In this document: positions 26,687 to 35,398 of the stretch, piece after piece
How positions within the stretch are numbered: position 1 is the first letter of the stretch
How the letters are laid out: the number at the start of each line of letters is the position of its first letter
NCBI GenBank assembly: GCA_020632925.1
Contig: JACKER010000025.1
Coordinates: 1 to 64,000 of the forward strand
Direction of reading: 5' to 3'
From: Alphaproteobacteria bacterium
GTDB taxonomy: Bacteria > Myxococcota_A > UBA796 > GCA-2862545
Length of the DNA: 64,000 nt
The notes under the pieces: model-generated
The model's input: the letters and a program-made list of their open reading frames with translations, nothing else
Database searches by the model: none
Told to the model about the DNA's origin: nothing
Program-made: the position numbers and the translations under genes

Positions 26687-27919
26687 CTACGGCAGCGTCA
26701 TCGGCGCGCCGTAGCTGCTCGACGAGCTTCGCGCCGGCTGCACGGGCACCACGAGGTATGGCAGCGCCGTCGTCGCCTCTGCCAGGAGGGCCGGCACATC
26801 GGCGGTGGAAGGAGGAGATGGCGCATCCCAGGTGGCCAGGTCGGTCGGACCGACCACCGACCACAACGAACGGCCGTCGGCTGCCATCAAGACCGCAGCG
26901 GCGAACGCACCCTCCTGATCGGACGGACCGTCGAACGTCACACTCCACTCTCCCGAACCCCGGTCGAAGGACAGATCCGCGAAGGCAGGAATCGGGAGGA
27001 GCTGCCGGCTCGAGGGCCAGGTGCTGGGCGCACCCCAGTCCCAGATCATCGATGCACCGTCATCGGCCGTCACCATGCCGAACCGGAACATCTCGCCCGC
27101 CGTGGACGGCACGACGTAGGCGAGGTCGATGGCGAAGGCATCCGCCGAGGTGGATGGGCCGTATCGCTCGGGCCACCCGCACGCGGGAAACCCGTCGATC
27201 GCGTCACCGATCCAGCCATAGGGAAGACCTGCGCGAAGCGTCGGCGTGGCGTCATCGGGAAGCACCAGCTCCAGAGACGTGTGTTGTGGCGAGGCGAGCA
27301 CGCTGTCGGTCAGGTCGAGGGTGGTGTCCTCCGACACCTGGCCCGACGTGAGCCGCCAGTCCGCGAGCTCCTGGGCGTACTGACCACCTCCCAGGTCCGA
27401 CCATTGAAACTGGACGGTCAGGATCTCGAACGGCTCGTCGCGCACGACATCGAGGGCGAAACTGCCATCGCCACCAGCCCTTTGAAAGAAGGCTCCGCCT
27501 GCGCCGTGCGACACCGCCATGAGGGTGTACCGGGGCAGCGGCTCGGGGACTCGTCCGAACACCTGGACCCTGCCGGCGTTGCGAGGCTCGACGAAGTGGG
27601 CGGGCAGGGGATCGGCGTCTTCGGTCACCGCGACGCGGCTCCACAGTGCCGCCGCATCCAAATGGGGGTCCACGGTGACCGCGAACGGGCCTCTGGACCA
27701 ATCCACCGCGACCTCCGCAACCCCGTCTACGCCCGTCAGGACCTCGTCGACCGGCACTCCATCCGCGTCCTCGACAGCGACGGTCGCACCTGCAAGCGGA
27801 GTCGCCACCGCAGCCACCTCTACCAACACCTCCTGCCGGAGACGTCCGCTCTCCCCCTCGTCGTCGGGCGTGCACGCCACCGCCGCCACAACCACGATCA
27901 TCTTCGGCGTGAACCGCAT
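26687..27919 (-). CDS. Lipoprotein of unknown function
   Basis: 410 residues from ATG 27919, with GGGAGG 5-10 bp upstream. Leader MRFTPKMIVVVAAVAC is a clear lipobox, followed by an acidic start. The first domain (VEVAAVATPLAGATVAVED, GVDGVAEVAVDW) looks like a carboxypeptidase-regulatory or Ig-like carrier fold. The rest is not recognised. Likely anchored in the outer or inner membrane on the periplasmic side. Confidence 0.75.
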   Translation of the reverse strand: MRFTPKMIVVVAAVACTPDDEGESGRLRQEVLVEVAAVATPLAGATVAVEDADGVPVDEVLTGVDGVAEVAVDWSRGPFAVTVDPHLDAAALWSRVAVTEDADPLPAHFVEPRNAGRVQVFGRVPEPLPRYTLMAVSHGAGGAFFQRAGGDGSFALDVVRDEPFEILTVQFQWSDLGGGQYAQELADWRLTSGQVSEDTTLDLTDSVLASPQHTSLELVLPDDATPTLRAGLPYGWIGDAIDGFPACGWPERYGPSTSADAFAIDLAYVVPSTAGEMFRFGMVTADDGASMIWDWGAPSTWPSSRQLLPIPAFADLSFDRGSGEWSVTFDGPSDQEGAFAAAVLMAADGRSLWSVVGPTDLATWDAPSPPSTADVPALLAEATTALPYLVVPVQPARSSSSSYGAPMTLP

Positions 27920-28157
27920 GAGGCCTCCCGCGTGGACGGACTGCAACTCCCGTGCCGCAGCCGACGGGCCGAGGCGCCGACGGCCGCGTGGACTCTTGCA
28001 CCTCCGACTGTGCGTTTTGGCACACCACGGTCGAACAGGTTGCGCTACCGGCGGACGCGGACGGCGACGCGGGCGCCCGCGATGCTGCCGCGCACGCCGC
28101 CACCCCGCCGCGATCGCCGAGGCGACTCGGCCGCGCACGAGCCTTCCCCCGGGTCGA

Positions 28158-29072
28158 CTATCCCGCGTCTGCGCCGCGCGCGGCGGTCGCCAGCAGCTCT
28201 GCCGCGCACCACGCCGCCACGTCGCGGCCGAGCGCCGCGTGGCGCGCCTCGTCGTCGGCGATCGCCGCGTAGATCGCCGCCAGCTCGGGGGTCTCCGCGG
28301 TGGCGGCCGCGCGGCGCGCTCGCCCGGCCTCGCGCCCCTCGTTGAACCACCCGTCGACCGCCGACGCGCGCGCGACCGCCGCGAGCGCGGACCGGCGGTC
28401 GCCAGGCAGCGGCGCGAGCTGGAGGGCCGCCGGGAGCGGCCCGGGGCCCACCCCGCCCCCGGCCGCGCCGAACGAGAGCCGCGCGTGCCGGATCTCGTCG
28501 ATCGCCGCGAGGTGCGCCCGCTCGACCAGCTCGGGCGGCGCGCCGAGCGCCAGCAGCTCGAGCGCCAGCCGCGCGAACGACGCGATCGACGCGTGCTCCG
28601 CGAGGCCCGCCGCCACCCAGTCCGCGGCGTCGCGCGCGGGGGCGACCGCGGGGTCCGCCCAGTCGGTGCGCGCCGCGGCGCCGGCGAAGCGCGCGACCCC
28701 ATCGGAGCGCAGCGGGCGTCCGCGCGTCCCCCCGCCGATCATGGCGACCGCCCACAGCGCACCCCCAGCGGCGAGCGCCAGCGACACCACGCTCGCGGCA
28801 CCCCCGAGCGCGAGCGCCGTGCCGAGGCCGCGCGGCGCCTCGTCGTCGGGGTCCGCCGCCGAAGACGTTCGGACCGCGCTCACGATCGCCGGCACCCCCG
28901 CCAGGAGCGCAACCAGCGCGATCGCCAGCAGCGCGGGCACCAGCATCTGCTCGCCGCCGCTCGCGACGGTGAACCCGGCCACCAGCGCGGCGAAGGCCAC
29001 GACGGGCGAGAGGAGCAGGCCCACCACCCCGAGCCACACAGCACCGTGAAAGGGACGTGGATCCGAGCTCAT
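28158..29072 (-). CDS. Membrane protein with C-terminal ferritin-like domain
   Basis: 304 residues from ATG 29072. The N-terminal ~115 residues hold three hydrophobic segments (WLGVVGLLLSPVVAFAALVA, LVPALLAIALVALLAGV, LALAAGGALWAVAMIGG). The C-terminal half is ferritin-like, with carboxylate/His iron-ligand pairs GLAEHASIASFARLALELL, AIDEIRHARLS and IADDEARHAALG. Proteins of this build recur in myxobacteria; the substrate is unknown. The start overlaps the stop of the upstream amidohydrolase remnant (ATGA), so the two were once one operon. Confidence 0.75.
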   Translation of the reverse strand: MSSDPRPFHGAVWLGVVGLLLSPVVAFAALVAGFTVASGGEQMLVPALLAIALVALLAGVPAIVSAVRTSSAADPDDEAPRGLGTALALGGAASVVSLALAAGGALWAVAMIGGGTRGRPLRSDGVARFAGAAARTDWADPAVAPARDAADWVAAGLAEHASIASFARLALELLALGAPPELVERAHLAAIDEIRHARLSFGAAGGGVGPGPLPAALQLAPLPGDRRSALAAVARASAVDGWFNEGREAGRARRAAATAETPELAAIYAAIADDEARHAALGRDVAAWCAAELLATAARGADAG

Positions 29073-29221
29073 GACCGCCCACCACCGGCCCGAGCCGCCC
29101 ATCGGAACACCCGCGTCGCGTTCCCATGGACGAACAGGGCGCGCGCCTCCTCGTCGAGCCCGAGCCCGTCGAGCTGGCGGAAGAACGCGGGGTTCCGGTG
29201 CCGGAGCCAGGCGTCGATCAT
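29069..29221 (-). pseudogene. Amidohydrolase, C-terminal remnant
   Basis: About 50 residues, MIDAWLRHRNPAFFRQLDGL then LDEEARALFVHGNATRVFRW. The ending L..EA...F..GNA.R.F is characteristic of Amidohydro_2 metal-dependent hydrolases. The barrel with the metal ligands is missing; upstream sequence to 29380 is not like the family. A deletion removed the 5' part. Confidence 0.6.
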
Positions 29222-29436
29222 CGGGGGCCTCTCCGGGGCGGCGCGTGCGGCGCTGAGCGTACCACTGCAGGATGGACCTCCGGCCGCTCGTCGCCCGGGG
29301 CCGTGAGGGCGAGGGCGGTCAGGGCTCGCAGCCATGGAGGCCGACCCGCTGCTGCTGGCAACTCGGCGAGCCCGACCCACTGCGGCCCGACGGATGGTGA
29401 GTGGGAATGCGAGAATGCCGCCGGGGAGATTTCGCC

Positions 29437-30219
29437 ATGGTTCCCGACCTCCAGGTCATCGTCTCGACGCACCGGTTGCCGCCGCAGGTGGTCCGTGACC
29501 TCGAGGCCCTCGTCGCGAACCTGCAACGGGGGACCTCAGCCACCGTGGTCCTGTCCGGCGACGCGCAGGAGGTCCCGGATTTGGAGCCCGCGCCGCCGGG
29601 CGAGGCATCCGGCGCGAGCGTCGACGCGATCCCTGCCCGGTACACCGATATGGGCCGTATCGGCGTGGGCGGCATGGGCGAGGTCCGCCGCGTCCGCGAT
29701 CGGGAGCTCGGTCGGACCTGCGCGTACAAGTCGGTGAAGCCGGAGCTGATGGACAAGGTGAGCGTGGTGGCGCGGTTCGTGGAGGAGGCGCAGATCGGGG
29801 CGCAGCTCCAGCACCCGAACATCCCTCCGATCTACGACGGAGGGCGGCTGTCGGACGGTCGGCCGTGGTTCACGATGAAGGAGGTGCAGGGAGAGACGTT
29901 GGGGGCGGTGATCCGGGCGGCGCACGGAGGACCGGTGACGGAGGTGGTCCTCCACCACCTGGTCGACGTGCTGGTGAAGGTGTGCGACGCCGTGGGGTAC
30001 GCGCACGGCCGGGGAGTGGTGCACCGCGACCTGAAGCCAGACAACGTGATGGTGGGTTCGCACGGCGAGGCCTTCGTGCTGGACTGGGGCCTGGCGAAGG
30101 TGGTCGGTCGCCCCGACCGGGCGCTCGAGGAAGGTGACCTCGAGCCCGAGGTGGCGACGGGGCGCTCGGCCGCCGGAGGCGGTCGGCCACGAGCCGCGGG
30201 AGCGCGCCGCGATGGGTGA
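29437..30219 (+). pseudogene. Ser/Thr protein kinase, truncated in the activation loop
   Basis: From ATG 29437 after GGGGAGA. The kinase fold starts near residue 70 with the Gly loop GRIGVGGMGEVRRV, the lysine in CAYKSVK, the catalytic loop VVHRDLKPDNVMV and a DFG-equivalent LDWGLAK. After VATGR (about residue 245), just before the expected GTPxYMAPE, family likeness ends. The substrate-binding C-lobe is lost, so it is unlikely to be active. The next frame is an FGE-type domain, often the C-terminal half of such kinases in myxobacteria. An internal deletion that joined the two ends is the simplest reading. Confidence 0.8.
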
Positions 30220-30802
30220 GGGCGCCACAGTGTACGGGCGCGACGCGGCGGGCCGGTTCGAGCTGCGGCCGGACGCGGACGGCGACGTGTGGGACCCGGA
30301 GTGGCCGGTCATGCTGGTGGACTGGTTCGGGGCGACGGCGTACGCGGCGTGGCTCGCCGAGACCACGGGCCGTCCCTGGCGGCTGCTCGGAGAGCTCGAG
30401 TGGGAGAAGGCGGCGCGAGGGGTGGACGGGCGCCACTACCCGTGGGGGGACTTCCTGGATCCGTCCTGGGCCTGCATCCGCACGAGCCACCCGGACCGCC
30501 CGCTGCCGTCGGTGGTCGACAGCTACCCGCTGGACGTGAGCGTGTACGGGGTCCGCGGGTTCGGCGGGAACGTCCAGGACTGGTGCGCCGACGTCTTCCG
30601 CCGCGAGGGCACTCCGGTCGAGGGCGGGCGGGTGCCGCCACCGTCGCGACAAGAGGTCGCCGACCTGACGTCTGCCCGCTGCATCCGCGGCGGCAGCTGG
30701 AACGGGGTTGCCACGCACAACGCCCAGTCCGCGAGCCGACCCCGAAGCACGCTCGGGAACCGGGTAGGGTACCTGGGGGTACGGATCGCGTTCCGGCCCT
30801 GA
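30212..30802 (+). pseudogene. Formylglycine-generating-enzyme-like (FGE/SUMF1) domain fragment
   Basis: About 196 residues including WPVMLVDWFGATAYAAWLAE, WRLLGELEWEKAARGVDGR and YPWGD, then GFGGNVQDWCADVF, CIRGGSWNG and GYLGVRIAF. These are the FGE-sulfatase landmarks in order; the N-terminal part of the domain is missing. It overlaps the truncated kinase frame in a different phase. It most likely was the C-terminal domain of that kinase before an internal deletion. Confidence 0.75.
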
Positions 30803-30983
30803 CGCGTGGGGTCCATCGCTCGGCGCGCGTACGTCCCGGTCAGGATCATCCCGGTCGCGGCGGGGTGGTTGCGCCGGCAGGTCGGGGGCCAGCAGGCGAT
30901 GGCTATTGCCCATGAGCACGAGGTCGTTCTGCGTGCCACGAGCGCGTCGATGGCCACCTCCACCTCCGCGTTCCACGTCCACT
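30803..30983 (-). other. Short gap; possible small minus-strand frame
   Basis: A minus-strand ATG near 30996 opens MATVKWTWNAEVEVAIDALV, which looks protein-like, but likeness fades after about 25 residues. Too weak to call a gene. Confidence 0.25.
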
Positions 30984-31439
30984 TCACCGTTGCCATGCAC
31001 CCTCCGGCAGGCAAGGTACCCGACGGCCGGTGACAGACCGTCGGAGGTGGTACACGGGACCGACCTCCGGATGCTCCACGACCACGAAGCCGCGTCGAAC
31101 CATCAGCTCTCGCAGACGGCCGTTGGGGTGCGCGCACCAGACGGCATGGACCAGCCATTCCACCTCCGCGAGGCCCCACTCCGCCGCGAGCCGGGAGGCC
31201 AGGCTCCAGATCGCCAGCAGAATGCCCTCGCCACCTCCGTCGACGTGCGCCAGTTCCACGACCAGGACATCGCCACTCACGTGAAACTGCCCGAGGACCT
31301 GCGCAGTACCCACGCGACACACGATGGGGTGGCCGGTCAGGACGTGTCGGTCCCACAGGGCACGTGGCGTGTCGATCAGCTCGTCCGCCGAATACCCCTC
31401 GAACCGAACGCCTCTTCTACACGTGTCGTCAGGGATCAT
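30984..31439 (-). CDS. Hypothetical protein, possibly GNAT-like
   Basis: 151 residues from ATG 31439, overlapping the upstream membrane-protein gene by 11 bp. Parts such as GGGEGILLAIWSLASRLAAE and GRLRELMVRRGFVVVEHPEV are reminiscent of acetyltransferases (a helix after a G-rich turn, then a late RRGF turn), but the acetyl-CoA loop is not clear. Probably in one operon with the two upstream minus-strand genes. Confidence 0.5.
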   Translation of the reverse strand: MIPDDTCRRGVRFEGYSADELIDTPRALWDRHVLTGHPIVCRVGTAQVLGQFHVSGDVLVVELAHVDGGGEGILLAIWSLASRLAAEWGLAEVEWLVHAVWCAHPNGRLRELMVRRGFVVVEHPEVGPVYHLRRSVTGRRVPCLPEGAWQR

Positions 31440-31839
31440 GAGGCGCAGACCCAGGCCGGGATCTGTGGATGGCTGACGTCAGCGCCATCGTTGCGACGGC
31501 AGCCAACACCAGTGACGCAGAGCCACCGAACTCCAGCGGATGAAGCGCTGCTGGATAGGCGAACTCGCGCAGGACCTCGGCCTGGTCCGGCGTCACCAGG
31601 GTGATGGCCTCGGTGACGATGGCTCGCTCGCGCCACGTACCGATGGCCCCGCACACGGCGGGAATCGCCGCGAACAACAGTGCGGCACCGGAGATGCCCT
31701 TGGCCGCGCGTACGTCGACGAACACAGAGGTCATGGCCGTTACCATGACTATCGGTCCCACCGCGAGGATCACCGCGAGGATCAGGAACATGAAGATACC
31801 GCCGTCGCGGAACCACCCCAGGATGGAGACCATGAACAC
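31429..31839 (-). CDS. Small integral membrane protein
   Basis: 136 residues with hydrophobic stretches at about 15-37 (GIFMFLILAVILAVGPIVMV), 50-65 (ISGAALLFAAIPAVCGAIG) and 105-125 (SASLVLAAVATMALTSA). The first stretch is reminiscent of MotA/TolQ/ExbB proteins, but the length is only about half of that family. It starts directly at the end of the ATP-grasp gene (no spacing) and overlaps the next gene by 11 bp, so the three are likely translated together. Confidence 0.7.
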   Translation of the reverse strand: MFMVSILGWFRDGGIFMFLILAVILAVGPIVMVTAMTSVFVDVRAAKGISGAALLFAAIPAVCGAIGTWRERAIVTEAITLVTPDQAEVLREFAYPAALHPLEFGGSASLVLAAVATMALTSAIHRSRPGSAPHDP

Positions 31840-32619
31840 CTATACTCGGGGGTCTTTGGAGATGCCGCAGGGTGACGCACGAGCTGATCGAATGCTCGCT
31901 TCATCGACCAGCTGGGCCCACCGGGTCGCCAGCACATCGAGGTACGCACCGTCGTCGAGGCCGTAGCTCCCGATGCCATAGCCGTCGTTGCGCTCGACCA
32001 GGGCGGTGGTGCCGTCCTCCAGCACCCCGAAGTCGATCGCGTAGGCTGCGCGGTCGAGCCCGAGCGCCTCCACGGCGGCGAGGACCACGTCCCCATCGGG
32101 CTCCTCCCCCGCGCGACAGGGCCGCTTCCCCACGATCTCACCGCCAACCACGAAGATGCGGAACTCCGACCGCCAGCAGACGACCTCGCTGCACCAGACC
32201 GGTGTCCTTCGGGAGGCGCCGACCATCAACCCTCCTCCGGGAGCGAGGACGAACCCCGCGAACCGCTTCAGCGCATCCGCGGGCTTCACGAACAGCGCCT
32301 CGCCGGACGCCGCGCGTCCGAGCGCCTCACCGAGGGTCGACCGCCACACGCGACGGTGCAGCCAGGCTCGGAGGACCTCCGGATAGTCGTCGGGTGTCGG
32401 CGCCTGCACACCGAGCTGCCGCATGGCAGCGTGCATGGTGGGGATGTCGGCAGCGAGGAGTGTGTCGCGATCGAGGGGAACGCGCCCACGGAGCAGGTGC
32501 TTCGTCAGGAATCGGTCGCAGGCCAGTCCGCGGGCCAGGGCCGCGCGCTCGATGGATTCGAACTCCGGCGACCGTCGGCCGTTCACCGACTCCTGGACCA
32601 GCACGCGCGCGAACCGCAT
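31840..32619 (-). CDS. ATP-grasp family protein (R2K-like clade)
   Basis: 259 residues. The late segment AYAIDFGVLEDGTTALVERN then DGYGIGSYGLDDGAYLDV and TRW is the magnesium/ATP-binding end of R2K-type ATP-grasp proteins, with the earlier lysine in EALFVKPADALKRFAG and SEFRIFVVGGEIVG between. Members are thought to modify peptides or proteins, sometimes in conflict or peptide-tailoring loci. Here it heads a three-gene minus-strand operon with a membrane protein and a GNAT-like protein. Substrate unknown. Confidence 0.7.
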   Translation of the reverse strand: MRFARVLVQESVNGRRSPEFESIERAALARGLACDRFLTKHLLRGRVPLDRDTLLAADIPTMHAAMRQLGVQAPTPDDYPEVLRAWLHRRVWRSTLGEALGRAASGEALFVKPADALKRFAGFVLAPGGGLMVGASRRTPVWCSEVVCWRSEFRIFVVGGEIVGKRPCRAGEEPDGDVVLAAVEALGLDRAAYAIDFGVLEDGTTALVERNDGYGIGSYGLDDGAYLDVLATRWAQLVDEASIRSARASPCGISKDPRV

Positions 32620-32693
32620 CGACCCATCTCGTCAGGACGCCCGTCGTATCGCGGGCAGCTTCGTCGTGACGCCGATGCCCGGCGTGACCGAGA

Positions 32694-33854
32694 TCACAGG
32701 GTGACCAGCTCCACGTCCGACACCAGGCACGAGCTCGGCTGGACCGCTGTCAGCTGGACGGTCAGACCGCTCGCCGCGCCAGGCACGAACAGCGATCCCC
32801 CACCCCCGCCGGACGCGTTCGTGTTCGCGGCGCCGAGCACGACCGGGTTGGCGAACGGCACCACCAGCCCCGGACAGCCGGGCACGGCCACGCTCCCCGC
32901 GGTCGTGCCGCCGACCAGCACCACGGGCTCGAGCGGCGTACCGTTCACCACGCTCCAGGCGTTGACGCCGCCCGCGAGCCCCGGCACCGGGGCCAACAGG
33001 TCGAGGACGTCGCACCCGTCGGGGATCCCGTCCCCGTCGGCGTCGAGGTGATCGTCGAACCCGGGGCACACGTCGACGTCACCACACACGCCGTCCCCGT
33101 CGCTGTCGTCCGCGGGATCGTTCGGACACACGTCCACCGCGTCGCACAGGCCGTCGCCGTCGGCGTCGGGGGCGGTGCATCGGACCCCGACGGAGGCGCC
33201 CCACGCCAGCTCGTTCACCATCACCTGTCCCGCGTCCTCCCGGAGGTAGTAGGCCGCCTCGTACAACGGTGTGCCGACGACCACGTTGCCCAGCCCGTAG
33301 GGACGGTGGAGCACGCCGATCCCGGAGTTGGCCCCCAGCACCAGGGTGTCCCCGGGGAGGAGCCCGCTGTCGATCCTCTCGTACGCGATCGGGTTGCCGG
33401 TGAGCACGAGTGGGAGCCCTGCCATCAGGGGGTGGGACGGCTCGAGGTTGTCGGCGACGAAGACGAAGTCCGGCGTCGAGTCGACCGATCCACCGGGCAC
33501 CTGCGGGAACACGAGGGCGGAGGCGCACTGCCACTGCGCATGGTGGATGGCGACGAAACCACCTACGCTCGCGAACAGCTCGATGTCGGAGAACCTGGCG
33601 TTCCACGCCTCGTACACCGCGTCGGGCTGGCAGGACGGCAGGATCAGCATGGTGTGGACGAACAGGTTCGTCGTCGCGAGGTCCGCCGATCCCACCACCG
33701 TGAAGGGAATCCCCTGGGCGGCGAGCTCGTCCGTGAGCGAGGTGAGACCGAACGGGTCGATGTCCTGGACCACCAACGCGCTCTGGGCGTGGGCTGCCGT
33801 GCCGGTCGTGAGCGCTCCCGCCACGAGCACCGCCGCGCTCCATCGTGTCGTCAT
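32694..33854 (-). CDS. Secreted thrombospondin type 3 repeat protein
   Basis: 386 residues from ATG 33854, with GGAGG upstream. Signal peptide MTTRWSAAVLVAGALTTG then AAHAQ. The first ~210 residues may adopt a glutamine-amidotransferase-like or ThuA-like fold (FVAIHHAQWQC). Then come TSP3 calcium repeats: DADGDGLCDAVDVCP, DSDGDGVCGDVDVCP and DADGDGIPDGCD. A Gly-rich beta tail follows. Likely exported and calcium-bound. Confidence 0.8.
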   Translation of the reverse strand: MTTRWSAAVLVAGALTTGTAAHAQSALVVQDIDPFGLTSLTDELAAQGIPFTVVGSADLATTNLFVHTMLILPSCQPDAVYEAWNARFSDIELFASVGGFVAIHHAQWQCASALVFPQVPGGSVDSTPDFVFVADNLEPSHPLMAGLPLVLTGNPIAYERIDSGLLPGDTLVLGANSGIGVLHRPYGLGNVVVGTPLYEAAYYLREDAGQVMVNELAWGASVGVRCTAPDADGDGLCDAVDVCPNDPADDSDGDGVCGDVDVCPGFDDHLDADGDGIPDGCDVLDLLAPVPGLAGGVNAWSVVNGTPLEPVVLVGGTTAGSVAVPGCPGLVVPFANPVVLGAANTNASGGGGGSLFVPGAASGLTVQLTAVQPSSCLVSDVELVTL

Positions 33855-34119
33855 GTTCGCCTCCGCGTCGTATTCCCCATTCTCCACGCAAGGCCGGCCG
33901 TTCCGTGCAAAAAGCTGGGGCGGTGTCCGTCAGACCGGCACGGGGCGTCGACGGAGCACCGCCGGATCGGCCTCAGGACGAACGAGGTCCACGCCGCGAT
34001 CCGTGCGGCGGGCAGCACGGCCTCCGACTCCCTGAGCTTCCGCCCGCCCCAGCGCAGCACACCCGCGGCCTCGTCCCAGGCCTCCGGGTACACCGCCAGC
34101 CGGTGGCCGTGGGTGCCGG
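33855..34119 (-). other. Gap with possible degraded minus-strand coding sequence
   Basis: On the minus strand RLAVYPEAWDEAAGVLRWGG then RKLRESEAVLPAARIAAW reads like real protein, but no start or family is evident. It ends at the B repeat. Confidence 0.3.
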
Positions 34120-34240
34120 GGCTGGTACGAAGGCTGGCGCGGCGGAAGTGCCCTGGGGGACCTGCCGAGTCGTGCACGCGGTGGGCGAGCTGGAGGGCGG
34201 GTGGACCTCGAGACCAAGTTCCCGGGGGGGGCTGCCGGAT
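34120..34240 (+). repeat. Partial B repeat, distant copy
   Basis: Contains GGTACGAAGGCTGGCGCGGC, GAAGTGCCCTGGGGGACCTG and CGTGCACGCGGTGGGCGAG, the central B blocks. No A or C module is seen around it. It joins a fragment of unknown coding sense on the left to an HNH-like fragment on the right. Confidence 0.6.
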
Positions 34241-34399
34241 GCGCTCGGGGGCCACGAATGGGTTCTCCCCCGGGGCGTCGTGTGTGACGCCTGCAACAGC
34301 CGCTGGGGCCGGAAGGTGGACGCCGCTTTCCTCAACGCCGGCCTGGCGGCCCTGCGGCACATCATCGATGCCGTGGAACGACCCGCCGCCGTGAGCTGA
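34210..34399 (+). pseudogene. HNH-type endonuclease, C-terminal fragment
   Basis: About 60 residues: DALGGHEWVLPRGVVCDACN then SRWGRKVDAAFLNAGLAAL. The order H-[WF]-[LI]P..., C..CN, G..D is that of HNH_5-like nucleases, where the second Cys pair and Asn bind metal. The first Cys pair and the start are absent, replaced by the B repeat. A shortened toxin or mobile nuclease is possible. Confidence 0.5.
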
Positions 34400-34463
34400 G
34401 CGGCGTTGGCAAGTTGGTCTGCTGGCGATTCCCGTCCCGGCTGTCGCTGGCGCTGTGCGCTAC

Positions 34464-35039
34464 CTATCCGCTATCCGCCTCGTGCAGCGCGAGGCTGGTG
34501 CGTTCCCGGGGTGCCTCGTAGCGCTCGACGCACGTCGCTGGGGGGAGGCGCCGCTGATCTGGACCGCGGGGGCTCGATAGCCAGCCTGTCGCGTCGCATC
34601 GGCCTTCGGTGAGGTCCTGGAAGTCGCAGGGCTGACCATCGACCGAGCCGAGCCCGAGGCACTTGGGGCAGCGCTCGTAGCGAGCGACGATGACGAGCTG
34701 ATCATCACACATCGCCGTGTCGAAGCGCATCTTGTAGCGGGTGTGCTCGTAGAGGGTGCTGGTATAGAAACTCGCGAGCTCGCCATAGGCTTCGTGGGGA
34801 TGGAGGATGCCTTTGAAGAGCCGCCGCGGCTGAAGCATGGTCTTGTGCTGGGCGAGCTCATCGGCGGTCAACATCGCCACCGAGGAGGGATCGAAGGTGC
34901 TCATGGCGGGATCGAGGAACCAGCGGTCGTCCGCCTCCATGAGATGGGTGAAGAGGTCGGGATCGTCGCCGAGGCGTCGCAGCTCCAAGCTCGCTTCGAG
35001 CTCGAGGAACGCCTGGAAGCGGTCGCGAAATGAGTTCAC
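34464..35039 (-). CDS. Hypothetical protein with a CxxC zinc-type knuckle
   Basis: 191 residues from GTG 35039, chosen because AGGAG lies 7 bp upstream. FRDRFQAFLELEASLELRRL begins a helical N-terminus; YERCPKCLGLGSVDGQPCDF near the C-terminus resembles one DnaJ-type zinc turn (CxxCxGxG). I do not recognise the family. Confidence 0.65.
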   Translation of the reverse strand: MNSFRDRFQAFLELEASLELRRLGDDPDLFTHLMEADDRWFLDPAMSTFDPSSVAMLTADELAQHKTMLQPRRLFKGILHPHEAYGELASFYTSTLYEHTRYKMRFDTAMCDDQLVIVARYERCPKCLGLGSVDGQPCDFQDLTEGRCDATGWLSSPRGPDQRRLPPATCVERYEAPRERTSLALHEADSG

Positions 35040-35242
35040 TTGGGCTCCTGACCTGGTCGTGCGGTGCAGTGCCGCCAACTCGGCAGCGCGAACGTGGGTC
35101 GACCGTTGACACGCCCGGCGAACGTCCGAGAGTCTGCGCGCCCTGGACGGTGCGCTCCTGCTCTTCCGCCCGTCGACGTGCGTGTCGGCCCGCATCGTCG
35201 CGCCCGAGACGCGCTCCCTGTGCAACCTCCGGTGCGGTTCCT

Positions 35243-35398
35243 GGGGACGGGAAGTTCGAACGGCCTCATCAAGGTCGAGCCTACACCGACTCCTCCGTTG
35301 GCGCGACCTCGGCGACCTCGCGGCTGGATGCCGGGCGGGGTCAAGCGGCGAGAGCAGGCGCGGGAGCGCTTCGCGCAGGGTGCGGCCCAGCGGGCCTC
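35243..35398 (+). repeat. Solo oriIS-side end of the IS91-like element
   Basis: Starts GGGGACGGGAAG and follows copies 1 and 2 (GAACGGCCTCATCAAG, CGAGCCTACACCGACT, GATGCCGGGCGGGGTC) to GCGGCCCAGCGGGCC. It then diverges before the transposase stop. About 156 bp, with no transposase. A relic or a one-ended event. Confidence 0.75.

Noticed and set aside
28000..28060. Sigma-54 type promoter at TTTTGGCACACCACGG
   Set aside because: TGGCAC is present but the -12 element is not at the right distance.
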